In this document: positions 47,871-59,848 of the stretch, in pieces
Numbering within the stretch: position 1 is the stretch's first letter
Layout: each line of letters starts with the position of its first letter
NCBI GenBank assembly: GCA_036936605.1
Contig: JAUPFV010000002.1
Coordinates: 123,798,376-123,862,375, forward strand
Reading direction: 5' to 3'
DNA length: 64,000 nucleotides
From: Limnanthes douglasii subsp. nivea
Lineage: Eukaryota; Streptophyta; Magnoliopsida; Brassicales; Limnanthaceae
Translations under genes and position numbers: made by a program
The notes under the pieces: model-generated
Told to the model about the DNA's origin: nothing
Database searches by the model: none
Seen by the model: only the letters and a program-made list of their open reading frames with translations

Positions 47871-50010
47871 TCAACTGATTAGGAGCAGAAGAATGTTGAT
47901 GTTTTCCCTTAAATGTAGTGTATGCTTCGCAACCCATTCAGCAACCTTGTTCCGCTCACGAAATACATACTTAATCGTCACGTCGGACGTAATCAGCTTT
48001 CGACAGTAGTTTATGATAGGATCCAAGAACCAGATCGACTTCCCTCTTCCAATCAAATCCACCAAGATACTGGAGTCCACTTCAATGTCGAGGTTTGCAA
48101 TGTTCAGAGATTTGAAAAGAAGCAATCCATCTATAAGAGCCCTTGTTTTTGCTACAATTGTTGTGTTTTTCTCATAGATTCTCCCAATGCCTTTGAGAAT
48201 GATCCCATCATTACTTCTAATTACACCGCCACCAATAGCTTCTCCTGATGACAGTGAAGCTCCGTCCGTGTTTAACTTATACCGATTGAGTTTTGGAGCA
48301 ACTCATTTAAGAGATAAGAGAATCATCTGCTTAATCTGATGAACATCGCATCCCAAAAGAATTGCAACTCTGTTATCCTTTCCACAATGTTTTTTATTTA
48401 GTAAGTTCAAGATGTTTAAACCAGTTATAATGCATATTACATGATTGATCAGCGATATTGGTGTTATGTAAATATCTTGATGCTTTTTACGATTTCTTGC
48501 TCTCCAGATTGCCGAAATAATGATTGTTGGGATGATTGATCTTATGTTATAAGGCTTAGTCGAAGACCAATACCGGGTACGAGTTAAATGATGAAGCGTC
48601 ATATTTCTTGAAATTTTTATTCCTAAGATGGCACTAAAATGATTCCAAACAGTCCAGGATTGGTTGCATTGGACCATAACATGCTTCGAACTTTCCTCAC
48701 TGTCACAAAACTGGCATTTTGAAGCCAACTAGAGTCTCATTCTCTGCAAATTTTCATGAGATGGTATCCAGTTCATGAGTACTCTCCAAAGGAAAAAGGA
48801 GCATTTCTTTGGAGTTATAGCATTCTAAATCTTCTTGTAAAGGTTTGATTCATTTCCTTGTACTCTTATTGCGTTCCATGTCTTCTTTGTGTTAAATTTC
48901 TCATCAGAAGTTAAAGCCCACATTATTCTGCCAGGGTTATTGTTTAGCTTGATCGTATGTATATTTGAGACCACTCAGGTTGGGACAGTAGTGATAAGTT
49001 TATTTGTATTCCGACAATCATTTCTCCAGTAGTTGTTGATTTTTGTATTTTCATACAAGCCCCTATCATCACTTTCGTTGAAGTAAATCAAAGCCCTTTT
49101 TGTGCACCACCTGTCCAGCCAGAAATCAATTTCCCCATAACCTGGAATCAAGAAAATGAACTTGTCTGCTTTGTCTCTAATTGCAGTAATTCTAATCCAG
49201 ATCCTTGAATTTCTACTAGAAATAGGGGAAGCTATAGGGTGATAATTCTTGCAGTATATAGAGATCATAAACTTTGACCAGAGTGTAGTGTTAGATCTTA
49301 AATTGAACCATAGCTTATAAGAAAAAGTCTCCTACAAAGCTTCAATCTTCCTAACGTTAATTCCACCTTCTGCATAGGGCTTGCAAATCTTATTCCATGA
49401 AGACAAATTAATTGCTTTAGTCTATATCTTGTTGGCCCATAAGAACTTATTTGTATAAGTTCTCAATTTTCAATAGTACTGCTTTAAGAATAGTTGTGTT
49501 CTGAATGTAGTAATATTAATCTCCCACCAAAAGAGAGAGTGCAACTATCCCATTCAATGTTCTTTTCACTGATTCTAGAGACTCAATTGTCAAAATGGCT
49601 TATTCTACTCTTGTTTCTAATCATCACCCCAAAAATATTTGAAAGGCATTAAGCTGCGTCTGGTTCCAAAACTCATTTCAATAACATTTATACTTTTAGA
49701 TGTTATATTTTCTGCAACTATTAACTTGGACTTATCTATGTTTATGATCTGGCACGAGATGCTTTGGTAATGGGACATAAACTGAGAGATTTTGGAGCAT
49801 GAAGAATCAGAACTATTACAGAAAATAGTGAGGTTATCAGCAAACGCCAAGCAAGGTATGACCTGGTTACCTCTTGCTTTATATCTAACTAAGATGTATT
49901 TATCATTGATATTCTTTAGGCCACATATCAAGTACTCCTCAGCAAGTATGAACAATCTGGGGGACAATGGGTCCCTCTGTCGTAAACCTTGATTTGACCT
50001 GAAATGAGGG
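47871..50010 (-). mobile_element. LINE-2: 5'-truncated L1-type element with RNase H
   Basis: The minus-strand ORF2 C-terminal part begins abruptly inside the RT: SNQGLRQRDPLSPRLFILAEEYL (normally RGLRQGDPLSP), CLAFADNLTIF (normally FADD). Then come a DFWLDRW segment (48975-49268), zf-RVT (48303-48728, with C-x-x-C and HVMVQC) and an RNase H at 47871-48290 (NTDGAS, EVDSS, ERNKVAEW). In the RNase H the usual AEL glutamate is Lys and the final Asp is Glu. Frameshifts occur throughout. It differs from LINE-1 in having RNase H, so it belongs to another LINE family. Confidence 0.82.
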
Positions 50011-50013
50011 ATG

Positions 50014-50762
50014 AGGGATAGATTTAGTGGGCCCACTCCTGTTGGCAAACAGAGGAAGACAACCTATTGTATTCGTAGTGGATTATTTTTCAAAGTGGGT
50101 CGAGGCAGAGCCACTATCGGGAACTAAGGCTAAATACTTCGTAAAGTTCATATGGTCGAAAATTTGTTGTCGTTATGAGATCCCTCAAAATCTAACTGTG
50201 GATAATGGCCCCCAAATTGACAACAATAGAATGAGAGAGTTATGTTCAAATCATAAAATACATCAATGTTTCTTGGCTCCCTTTCATCCCCAAACTAATG
50301 GACATGTCGAGATGACAAACAGAACAATTATCGATGGGCTCAAGAAGATTTTGGAAGGAAAAGCGGGAAATTACCATATTATTTTCAAGAAGTACTATGG
50401 GCATACCAAACTACGCCCCAAACCGCAACTCGGGCATCTTTCAGAATAAATAATTTTGAGGAAGACGTTAAAAATAAGAATCGGTCTTTAGCCCAGGACC
50501 TGATCGAGGAAAAACGAGTCAGAGCTCACCTAAGTTTGTTGCATTGAGAAACAGATATGCTTCAAAAGTTCGAAAAAAAAAATTCAAGGTCAGGGAAAAC
50601 ATATTGCGAAACGTTTTCCTTCACACCAAGGACAATCATCTAGAGAAGTTAGCACCCAATTGGGAAGGTCGGTACCAGGTGGTGGAAAAAGTAAAACCAG
50701 GGACGTATTTTTTGAAAGACAGACGTTATTGGAACAACGAGCATCTTAAGTTGTATTTAGAA
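50014..50762 (+). pseudogene. Element H integrase, core and C-terminal domain
   Basis: Starts with GIDLVGPLL, then DYFSKWVEAEPL, TVDNGPQIDN (catalytic Asp), FHPQTNGHVEMTNRTI (catalytic Glu region) and ILEGKAGNYH. After a frameshift near 50400-50540 it continues with RNRYASKVRKKKFKVRENIL, LAPNWEGRYQVVEKVKPGTYFL and NNEHLKLYLE, where pol ends. The core catalytic residues in this part are retained. Confidence 0.88.
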
Positions 50763-50936
50763 TGATTGTGAATTTTAATGTTTTTTTTATCTTGTTGTAA
50801 AACAATCTTGGTCTATGATGTACTATTTTCTACCTTGGTGGCGCGAGGAGGTTTTAATGAGGTGTATATAGAAACCAACATATTAAGTAAATCTTTAAAG
50901 CCTTAGATCGAGTTGTTATTATTACGTGTTCAAACG

Positions 50937-51441
50937 TTTTACAAGGGTTTTCAACTTTTAAGTTGATCTATGTGGTCGAACCTTTTATAAGGTTTTTTCA
51001 ACTTTTAAGTTGATCAACGTGTTCAAACCTTTTACAAGGTTTTTCAACTTTTAAGTTGATCTACATGTTCGAACCTTTTACAATGTTTTTCAACCTTTAA
51101 GTTGATCTACGTGATCGAAACTTTTACAAGGGTTTTCAACTTTTAAGTTGATATACATGTTCCAACCTTTTACAAGGTTTTTCAACTTTTAAGTTGATCT
51201 ACGTGTTCGAACCTTTTACAAGGTTTTTCAACTTTTAAGTTGATCTACGTGTTCGAACCTTTTACAAGGTTTTTCAAATTTTAAGTTGATCTACGTGTTC
51301 GAACCTCTTACAAGGTTTTTCAACTTTTAAGTTGATCTACATGCTCGAATCTCTCATAAGATTTTTTCAACTTTTAAGTTGATCTACATGTTTGAACCTC
51401 TTACAAGGTTTTTCGAGTTTCAATTTGATCTACATATTTGA
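50937..51441. repeat. 46-bp tandem repeat array (about 11 copies) in element H
   Basis: About eleven head-to-tail units, each built on TTTTACAAGGTTTTTCAACT followed by a conserved GTTGATCTACGTG segment. Every unit contains the palindrome CAACTTTTAAGTTG, and some adjoining units are identical. It lies in the noncoding gap where pol and the antisense gene converge. Tat-lineage elements are known for such hypervariable 3' tandem repeats, which can seed satellites. Flanks 50763-50936 and 51442-51687 are AT-rich and noncoding. Confidence 0.93.
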
Positions 51442-51687
51442 GTTTAACATGTGATAACTCATAATGATTCTATTTTTTGGCATCGAAAATTGATCACTTT
51501 TGATTACAAAAGGTAGCGAAATATTAGACAGTGTAGCAAGACCTGAACAAGAATTTAAGAATACAATAACCATGTTCAGATTTTGAAAAACTAAAAAACA
51601 ACACATTACAAACAACAGTGTTTAAGCATTGGAGGGTTCCTCAGAAAATTATGTGTATTCAACCTCGGGATCCACACAAACAGCGCT

Positions 51688-54435
51688 TTAAGGACGATCC
51701 TTCTCTGAAACATTTAGCCACATCGACCCTAACGGTAGCTGGGGTGACAGTTCATGAAAATTTAAAGCATAGTTAGCTTTTGTATCAGCAAGTTCTTATT
51801 CCATGAATTTTCTGCACTTAGCACCAAAAATACTATTTTCCTCTTTACTCTTATCAACGGCCAATTGAAGTTCGTGGATATTTTTAGTTATTTTGGTCGA
51901 TCGTAGGCGAAGATAACCATTTCGAAGCTTTTGGGCAGCTAATTCTTCTATTACCTTGGCACGATCTTCCTTGGCCTGGGAAACAGACTGTTCCCACTCG
52001 TTCTTTTTAATCTAGAAATCTTGGACTTCAGCTTCGCTTGCAGCAGCCCGGGCATTGACACAATCAATTAGATCCCGCGAGTCATTTTCTTTGGCTGAGA
52101 CACTCTTCTTGAGTTTTGTAAGTTTATTTTGAAGTTTTGTTACATCTCTCTCTTTTAGCGCTATGGGATGAAGCATGTTGTATAGAGAGGTTGTTAGGGT
52201 ATCTGATTACTGAAGGGAGAACCCACCCAAAACTTGAGCATGAGTAAACAAAAGCGGTGGATCGGGATGCATCAAACCCCTTTGGTGATGAGTAGAATCT
52301 TGGTACTCTTCAATAGCAGGGTTGTATAAGCGGCCTAATGCTTTAGCATTACCCATGGAATGCATTTCCTTTATGTTTTCCCTTTAGGAGAAGCTTCAGC
52401 GGGCACGACCAACTTCGCACCTTCGTATTTCCCAAACATGGTTGGGATAGTAATCTGATCCATAGACGGTTCGTTGTGCATCTCATCCACCACGATTTTC
52501 TCTTTGTGTTTATTAGTCAAAGCTTTGCTCCCATCATCAGCCGCGGTAATCTTTTTTCTCTTTCCACCACACCCTTTCTTCTGGTTTTTCCCGGCCATAG
52601 GAGATTTACCTTCACTGGTGACCAGTTCACTAAGGATGATGGTAGTTTCAGGCTTTAAAGGTAACACTTCCCGAGGCTTGTCTTCGGCGGCATCGTTGGA
52701 AACCTCTTTCCCATCTTCTTGGTCAGCGATCTCTTCTGACTTCACCCGTTAACTGGAAATCGGTTCGTCTTGGGTAAGGATACATCAGCATTCGGGCCAT
52801 TCAACCTCTTTACAACATCGACGACATCAGGAGTCACCCGCAATTGGCCAGCATCCAGAACATCATTGGAACAACACCAAAGGTTGCTATTGATTAAATT
52901 GGTGTTCTTAAAGCATCGACGAAACTTTTGGCCCCGATTTTTTCTTGAAAAAGTTTAAAGTTTAACAAAGGTGTCTGAGGCCTTTTTAAGATGAGTTTTT
53001 CTCAACTCTTGCATAGTTACCTTACAAACTTGAAGAGAAGATCGGTCAGTAAAAAAAGGTGTGAGTATCTACACGAACCTTCAGGAGTCCACTTATAAGT
53101 TAATCGCCTCGGGTTTTCCTTAGTATATGGTCGGCCGTTTTCCCAGGCACCACTGATAAAAATAAATCGGTGTTTCCACGGTTTTTCGGCTTCCAACAAA
53201 TCATTTACTATCTTTCTCGGATTTGCAAAGGAAGAATAGTAGAAGGGTAACTTAGGAGACTTTGATAGTCCAGATATAGCTATGTATTCTTCCATGGATA
53301 TTGGCACCTCGGCTAAATGAGAGGCCATTATGGTCGATATTAAAGTATACCAGGCATTAGGAGTAAATTGGGTCGGACATATCCGGAGGATCTCGAAATA
53401 CCTAACGATCTCAGGGTCGAGAGAAAGTCGGAGACCCCGGTTGAAAAGTTCAGTAAAAAAAACTATTTCTTGTGACTTCGCTGATAAGGGGGTTTCACCT
53501 GGCTTCAAGAATCGAATGTTTACGCAGTCAGGAATCCCCTAGATCGTTTTTAACCCGGCTTCTTCATTGGGATTGTAATACAGGTATTTACCGACAAAAA
53601 AGAAACAATGTGATCTCTGGGAAAGAGATTGTGATAGCCAGTTAAGACCTTGACGATCTTGGGAGGAATGGGTTCTTCATTTACCGCAAGGGTAGCATCG
53701 CCAGCCACATGAGCAGTTTGGCCTGCTGGGTTCGTTGGAATTGTTGGTTCGGTAGTTCGGGCTTCGACCTTCGTCGAAATTGACTCCTTTTTTGGAGCTT
53801 TGGGAATATTTGGTTATGTTTTCAAGTTTTCTCTGGAAAATCCTTGTCAGTGGATGCCGAATCTTTTGTATTAGGAGTCATAAGAACGAAGCTAAAACTG
53901 CTATTGACTCGAGTATGACCGGGTTCTGGGTTTTTAACTTTGTTGGAGGCGGCCTCTTCAAATCTTCTCATTTTTGCATCACGTTGTACCACCCATATAG
54001 GATTAGTTGCGGTGTTTGGACTAGTTCAAACCCCTATGATGGTCAGAGTTAGCTGGACAAATTCGAGAGTGGTAGACGAAGAGCTAGAATCACCCATGGT
54101 TAAGAATGGAGGTTTGGTTTTTTGATCGAGAGAATTTTTGGTTTTCAAAGGGGCAGGACGGGTGACATCGTCGAATTTTTTAGTTTTTAAAGAAGTCTTT
54201 GGAGTAGTTGAAGAACCCGCGTCAGAAAATGGTTTAGACGATCCCAGGATTTTGGCCTTTGGAAAAATCAACGGGGTCGAACTCAGGTGAGAAATGGGGC
54301 CGTTGTGGATTAATTCCGCGACTCGATATTCATCAGCCCTTTCAATGATACTAAGCTAATCAATTAAACCAAAGACTGGTTTTCCGGTTGGTTGGACTTT
54401 TTATTAACTCTCTTTTGAGAAGCAGGTCTTCTCAT
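51688..54435 (-). pseudogene. Element H antisense gene: 'putative gypsy type transposon' protein
   Basis: Homologue of the antisense gene of element A, opposite to pol. From ATG 54435 come a short Lys/Arg-rich start, then VFGLID and LSIIERADEYRVAELI (frame shifted once), a Ser/Thr-rich stretch (54026-54271), and the core domain at 53017-53508: FFTELFNRGLRLSLDPEIVRYF, CPTQFTPNAWYTLI, SISMEEYIAISGL-like text, and FIFISGAWENGRPY. Next are a Lys/Glu-rich linker with GKRKK (52371-52745) and a helical coiled-coil end to the stop at 51688. The SGAWEN block matches SGTWEN in element A. Several stops and shifts inactivate it. Function unknown. Confidence 0.82.
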
Positions 54436-54531
54436 AAAGAATAGCATAGATTCTCTCTCTATAGAACATAAAGGATGGTGAGTCTTTCTCTCTCTAGAAT
54501 TCAGGTGAAATGGGGAAGTGAAGAAGTAAGA

Positions 54532-54540
54532 GTATTTATA
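54532..54540 (-). promoter_or_regulatory. TATA box of the element H antisense gene
   Basis: Minus strand TATAAATAC, about 97 bp before the ATG at 54435, with a CT-rich leader (CTCTCTATAGAACG-like, AGAGAGAGAA) between. Same position as in element A and relic K. 54541-55122 is noncoding and would serve as both upstream region and gag-pol 3' UTR. Confidence 0.6.
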
Positions 54541-55122
54541 GAGGAGTAAGTGGGGTAACAGCTCGTTCTATAGAGAAGCGTAATCGAAAAGAGCCTCAGG
54601 AAGTCCAAGAGTCGTTTTACCAAAATGTTAGTTAAAACACGCTCAAGTCATTAAAAAACATGTGTCAGCTCTGACAGTTTCAGCAGGGCAAGGGGGCTAG
54701 CTTCATGATTCTCACTTTGGGTAGTTCAATAGACAAAGATTTCGAGTACAGACGACGAATAGAGAAAATACACGTGGACGAGTAAGGCAGTATCATTTTC
54801 GATCAAAAGTAATGGGCCTTGATAAAAGGCAATTTGAACAAAATCCTATTCGATTTTAACGCCTGAAATAACTACTAGATGCATCGGGAAAAGGCAGACT
54901 AGCAATTCGACCCATTAAATAAGCTAAGGTTAGCGTCAGAACTTATGTATATTGACCGCGTGGGAGTAGATTGAACGTCAACGTGCGGATAACAACGTCT
55001 ATATTATTCAATAAGCAACGGCATGATGAACAGATCCCGAGAGGACCCAATGCAAAATCTTGGTTGGCGAGCCTAGCATTTGAGTAATTTTTGCTCGACC
55101 CTCCGCAAAACTAGAGGGCTAC

Positions 55123-55425
55123 TGATAAGGGCATAAAATGCCAAGGTTATTATAAGACTTAATTAATACATGGGAAACAAATAAAGACCTAATTGTGAAT
55201 GGTGAGTGGCATAGAAAACAAGAGTATTTAGGAGGTTGGTGTGTAATTAATTAAATAAAACATGTGTCAGTGGAGCCCACTACTGACCTTGTGTAAGGAA
55301 ACATCCCTTTTTGGAAAAATGGTACTTTCTAATGATTGGTACTTTAACTTGTGACTACTTTCTCTCTCTATAGTTTTACATTTATTTCTCTGACATGATT
55401 CCACGACTAGATTTATTCAGTATTC
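55123..55425 (+). repeat. Element H 3' LTR
   Basis: Begins TGATAAGGGCATAAAATG right after the purine-containing CTAGAGGGCTAC. The start is shared with the LTRs of B and E. The end is uncertain (a CA occurs at 55425, before copia-like sequence), as no partner LTR is in the window. Confidence 0.6.
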
Positions 55426-55429
55426 AACC

Positions 55430-56300
55430 CCGGATATTTTTAAAACTATCAATGTTAATGATGGATCTAATTTATTGAGTGAAGCTGAGGATTCTTCTAC
55501 TGAAGATGATTTAGCACCTGGTCCAGCTTCGGCTCACGCAGAGGAAGTTCAACCATTGTATGAGTCTGCAGATGACCGGGAGTCGGGTATTTTAGGGCCT
55601 TCAGACAATCAGATTGGATAGAATCATGATGTAGAGAATTATGTACTAACGAAAGATAAAACACAAAGATCAAACAAAATTTCTAAAGTTATCACGATGT
55701 AATTGGTTATGTTTTGTCTATTTAAATTCATAGAGATGCTCTTGTACCCAAAATTTATCACGATCTTATTAAGAGTATTCATAAAGAAAAATACCTTATT
55801 TCCATGAGGGAAGAACTAAGATCTCTCAAGAATATCGGCACTTTGATTCTTGTGAAGCAACCAAACGGTCAGAAGTTTATTAGAAATAGATAGATCTTCA
55901 TGAGAAAGCAAAGAATTTCTAAAGTTGAGTTATCTATATACAAGGCTAGGCTGGTGGTTAACGGTTTCACATAAAATACGGGTGTTGATTTCAATGAAAT
56001 ATTATCGCATGTTGTGAAATAAATCTTTATAAGGGTTCTGTTGTCGATTGTTGCTAGATTTTATCTAGAGTAGTATCAAATAGATATTACTACGACCTTC
56101 CTACATGGTAAATCAAAATAAACAATTTATATGTGTAAGCCAAAAGGAATTAGAGAATGGAATGAAATAGATATGTGTTTGTTAAAAAGACATATCTATG
56201 GACTAAAATCGTCGATCGTATAACAAAATGCCATACATCATCTTCTTATTCAATAACGGATAATTACATTGACTATGCAAGGTATTACGAATGTTAAATC
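55430..56300 (+). pseudogene. Copia relic: integrase-RT linker and reverse transcriptase start
   Basis: Plus strand. An acidic linker (SSTEDDLAPGPASAHAEE) is followed by NYVLTKDKTQRS, then RT: EKYLISMREELRSLKNIGTLILVKQPNGQKFI, RKQRISKVELSIYKARLVVNGFT, TGVDFNEILSHVV, and TTFLHGKS-x-x-TIYMCKPKGI to IYGLKSS. This order is typical of Ty1/copia. Stops and small indels break it. It directly follows the LTR of element H, so H may have inserted into this element. Confidence 0.82.
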
Positions 56301-56817
56301 ATGATAAAAAGGGGATGTTGGTGATGGAAGAGTGTTGTTTGAGGTGGTTCTGCGGATCAACAATATTTTTTCTACGCAACAATATGAAGGAAAATTAGAC
56401 AGTGTTTGGGAGGCAAGTATCACATATCACTTCTCAATTATTATTTATTTTTATTTTGGGACTTATACTATTGTGCATTTTTTAGACTTGTTTTATTTTA
56501 GATGATATTTTACTTTTTATGTTCTTTCGATGGATGATGGTATTTTGTTTTGCACTGTTGTTTAATGTTTGTATGATATGTGGTGAGTATAAACTCAATT
56601 TATTAGAGACCTGATACCTAATGTGATCTAGAAAATATAATATCAAATATGAAAAATAATTAATAAGGAAGTTATCATTCATTCATTAAGTTTGACTCTA
56701 TTTGTAAAGTTACAAAGTATATCTCTTATAATCTATGAAGATCATATCTTATTTATAACAAACTAGATCTTGTTCAAATTCATATAAGATCTTTAACTAA
56801 TCATATTTCTAACAATA
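56301..56817. other. AT-rich noncoding sequence
   Basis: Nothing recognised. It follows the copia relic and precedes the 22-bp array. The minus-strand frame at 56482-56682 has no motif. Confidence 0.35.
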
Positions 56818-58160
56818 TCTTGGCCAAGCTTAGCTCGGTCCCGAGGAAAGTTTGGCTATGTCCCAAAGAAAACTTGACCACGCCTTTGAGGCAAGATTGA
56901 TGATGTCTGTGAGACAAGCTTAGCCATGTTCTGAGGCAAGCTTCTTCATGCCTCGAGACAATCTTGGTCAGCTTTGTCTCAAACGACCAACTGGTCGCCT
57001 AAGGCGATCGGGCCAATCTTGTCCATGTATCGAGGTAAGCTTGGCCATGTCTCAGGGCAACCTTGACCATTTATTGAGGCGAGCTTGGCCATTTATTAAG
57101 GCGAGCTTGGCCATATCTTGAGACAACCCTGAAAATATTTTGAGGCAAGATTGACCATGTTTTGAGGGAACATTGACCATATCTCGAGGCAAGCTTGGTC
57201 AAGTGTCGAGGCAAGCTTGGCCATATCTTCAAGTAATCTTGGCCATGTCTCCAAGTAAGCTTGGACATGTCTTTGAGTCAAGCTTAGCCATGTTCCGAGT
57301 TAAGTTTTATCATATCTTGAGATAATCTTGGCCATGTGGTAAAGTTGGCTAGCTTGGTCATGGTTTCTCGAGGCTGAGCGATCGAGTTTGCCGTTTTGGC
57401 ATTATCAAGCTTGTCCATGTATTGAGGAAAGCTTTACCATCTATCGAGGGTATCTTTTCCATATCTCAAGAAAACATTGCCCATGTCCGGAGGCAATCTT
57501 AGCTATGTCTTGATGCAAGCTTAGTCATGTCTCGAGGCAACTTTGACCATGTATCAAGACGAGCTTGACCATGTCTCGAGTTAATATTTCCTATGTCTCG
57601 AGGTAGCCGTGGTCACGTCTTGAAACAAGTTTGGCCAAGTGTTGAGGCGAGCTTGGTTATGTGGTAACGTTATCCTTAAGAGACAAGATGGTTGTTTAAT
57701 GCCTTCGCGCCAATCTTGGCCATGCGGTCAAGTTCGCTAGCTTCGTCATGGTTGCTCGAGGCTGAGCAATCAAATTTTCCGTTTTGGCCTTAGCAAGCTT
57801 GGCCATGTGTCGAGAGAAGCTTGGTAATGTCCCGAGGTAACCTTGGTTATGTCCCGAGGTAAGCTTGGCCATGTATCAAGGAAACCTTGACTCTCTCTCA
57901 AGGCAAGCTTAGCCAAATATCGAGGCGAGCTTAGCCATGTCTTCGAGGAAAGCTTGGCCATGTTCCGAGGTAAGCTTAGCCATGTATCGAGGCAAGTTTG
58001 GCCTTGTCTCGAGACAACCGTGGCCATGTCCTGGGGTATGCTTGGCCATGTCTCGAGGAAACCTTGGTCATGTCCTGAGGCAAGTTTGACCATATCTTGA
58101 GGCAAGTTTGGTCATGTCTTGAGGCAAGCTTGGCCATGTCTTGAAGAAATCTTCACCACT
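56818..58160. repeat. Array of ~22-bp repeats (about 60 units) with higher-order duplication
   Basis: Consensus close to CGAGGCAAGCTTGGCCATGT with two more bases, diverged between units. A longer segment (CTAGCTTGGTCATGGTT, CGAGGCTGAGCGATC, CCGTTTTGGC) occurs at about 57331-57410 and again at 57718-57800, a duplication of about 390 bp. A few stray units are at 61304-61380. Long open minus-strand frames here are a by-product of the periodicity. Origin unknown; it could be the variable 3' region of a Tat-type element. Confidence 0.85.
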
Positions 58161-59848
58161 TTAGCTAGTTATGCTATGATGTGTGGCATAGCTAGAATGT
58201 TTGTTTTCCTTTGTAACCAAGATTTTGGTTGTGATATGGCGTCTGTCTATGGTTAATTAGGAACTTGGACATAAAGCTATGTTGAGTTTGGGTCATTTTT
58301 TATTAAATGAATCAAACAATGCTCACGTATTAGATCACTACTTGGCTTTGGTTGTGCCCCACTTAGATGATATTTAATGTCATATCAATAACTCATCATA
58401 TTCTCGTACTTGCTTGCAAGTGATTAAAGTAATATAGTTTTGATACCTCATAATTATGTATTTTAGTAGCCCATGGTCTCCAAACGAATGTTGTGTTGTG
58501 TATGGGATTCACTCAATGAAATATTATGCCAATGGAATGCTTCCTTAACGTGACTGAATCGATGTCGAGTGAAGCTTAAGATGATGCCGAGTTGAGGTCG
58601 ACCGAGGCCGAGCTGAGGCTGACCAGGGGTTGAGCTTCGTTGAATGAGAGACTTCTGAGTGAGGCTTCTGATCTCTCTTTACTTTGAAAAACATTTTTCA
58701 TGTTCATTAAGTGAGATGCTCCTAAAGAAGCCCGAGTTGAGGCTGAGCGAGGATAGGCTGATCTTATGTCGTGTTGAAGTCGAGTGAGGTCAAATTGATG
58801 TATGAGTGACGTCAAGTTGGGATCTTTTTCTTTTTCCATATAAATAATGTTTGATAGGTCTTGAATGATATTCCTTCAACTGAGAGATATTTAATGGCCT
58901 TTGTTGGACCTATTCGCCTCTAATTATCATATTTTATATCTTTGGACTAGTTTTTCTACTCCATTTGGGAGATCTTGAGAAATCTTACTTTGATCTTCAA
59001 GAGTGTTGACTAGAGTCTAGTTGCATATCATTGACACATGCCCATTCTCCCTAGTTGGATTCTGTAGGTGGTCTTTTTCGTGTAAGCTTGTATTTTGTTG
59101 TATGCTATTTTGAATTTTGGGCGCATGTGTAGCTTTCTTTAATTCTAATTAAGTAGCATTCTTTCGTTATAATATAAGCGTTGTTTTATCTTTTTAATAG
59201 AGCTATATTTACTAAACTTTGTTTGTAAGTAAAATATTCGGATATGTTATACTTTTTCTTATATTGTGTATCCCTTCACTTTTCGTTTCTTAGTATGAAT
59301 GTACTCTACATACTTTCTAGCAAGATTTGGAGTTGCATAGGCAAGCTCACGGGCCTCGAGGTAAAACATTGGCTCATTGCTGCTCTATGCGTATTTTTAG
59401 TGTAGGCTCCATTGCCTATTACTTCCTTCTTTTGTGTAGGTTTTCCCCTTCTTTGCTGCTCCATGTGTATTCTTAGTGTAGGGATCTATAGGTATTTTTA
59501 GTGTAGGCTCATATATAAGTTATCGGTCTACCTTATACACAATGTTGTCTAGACAATGGGTTGGGCCTGAACCTGTATAAAAAAGGGTATTTCTTTACAT
59601 TGTGATCGATTAGGTAATGCTAATTCCTCTGCATATGACATGAAGAATGCTTAGATGTGCAAAGTTTATATAAAAAAATATGATTTCATTGATCAAAATA
59701 AATTGGGTACAATGATTTTCAAGACGAGTTAGAAAATAATAAAACGTAAGAGTAAGGGGTAAGGAGTCTCATTTCAAATTCTTGGAGGTTTTCCCCTCTC
59801 GGGTTTGTGTTATATGTTGATCATTATTGGGTTTATTCCTCAAAGGCT
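58161..59848. other. Decayed sequence without confident gene
   Basis: No domain recognised. Around 58560-58800 short Glu/Ser-type minus-strand frames arise from repeated GAGGCTGAG/GAGTTGAGG words, a weak continuation of the simple repetitive composition. 58850-59800 is AT-rich. Confidence 0.35.

Larger units (their letters stand above)
50014..55425 (+). mobile_element. Element H: 5'-truncated gypsy (Tat-type) element
   Basis: Plus-strand integrase core and C-terminus (50014-50762), 46-bp tandem array (50937-51441), antisense gene (51688-54435, minus), a promoter region for it, and a 3' LTR from 55123. This is the same 3' architecture as element A. Everything before the integrase core is missing: the sequence joins LINE-2 within a few bases at 50010-50014, without an LTR or a primer site. 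Confidence 0.82.

Noticed and set aside
57071..58105. Minus-strand frames encoding repetitive Trp/Pro/Ser-rich peptides that look like a repeat protein
   Set aside because: They are translations of the 22-bp DNA repeat. Periods not divisible by three give similar peptides in several frames, with no start context or domain.
56818..58160. Possible CRISPR-like array
   Set aside because: Units are contiguous and diverged, without unique spacers, and the context is a plant nuclear genome.
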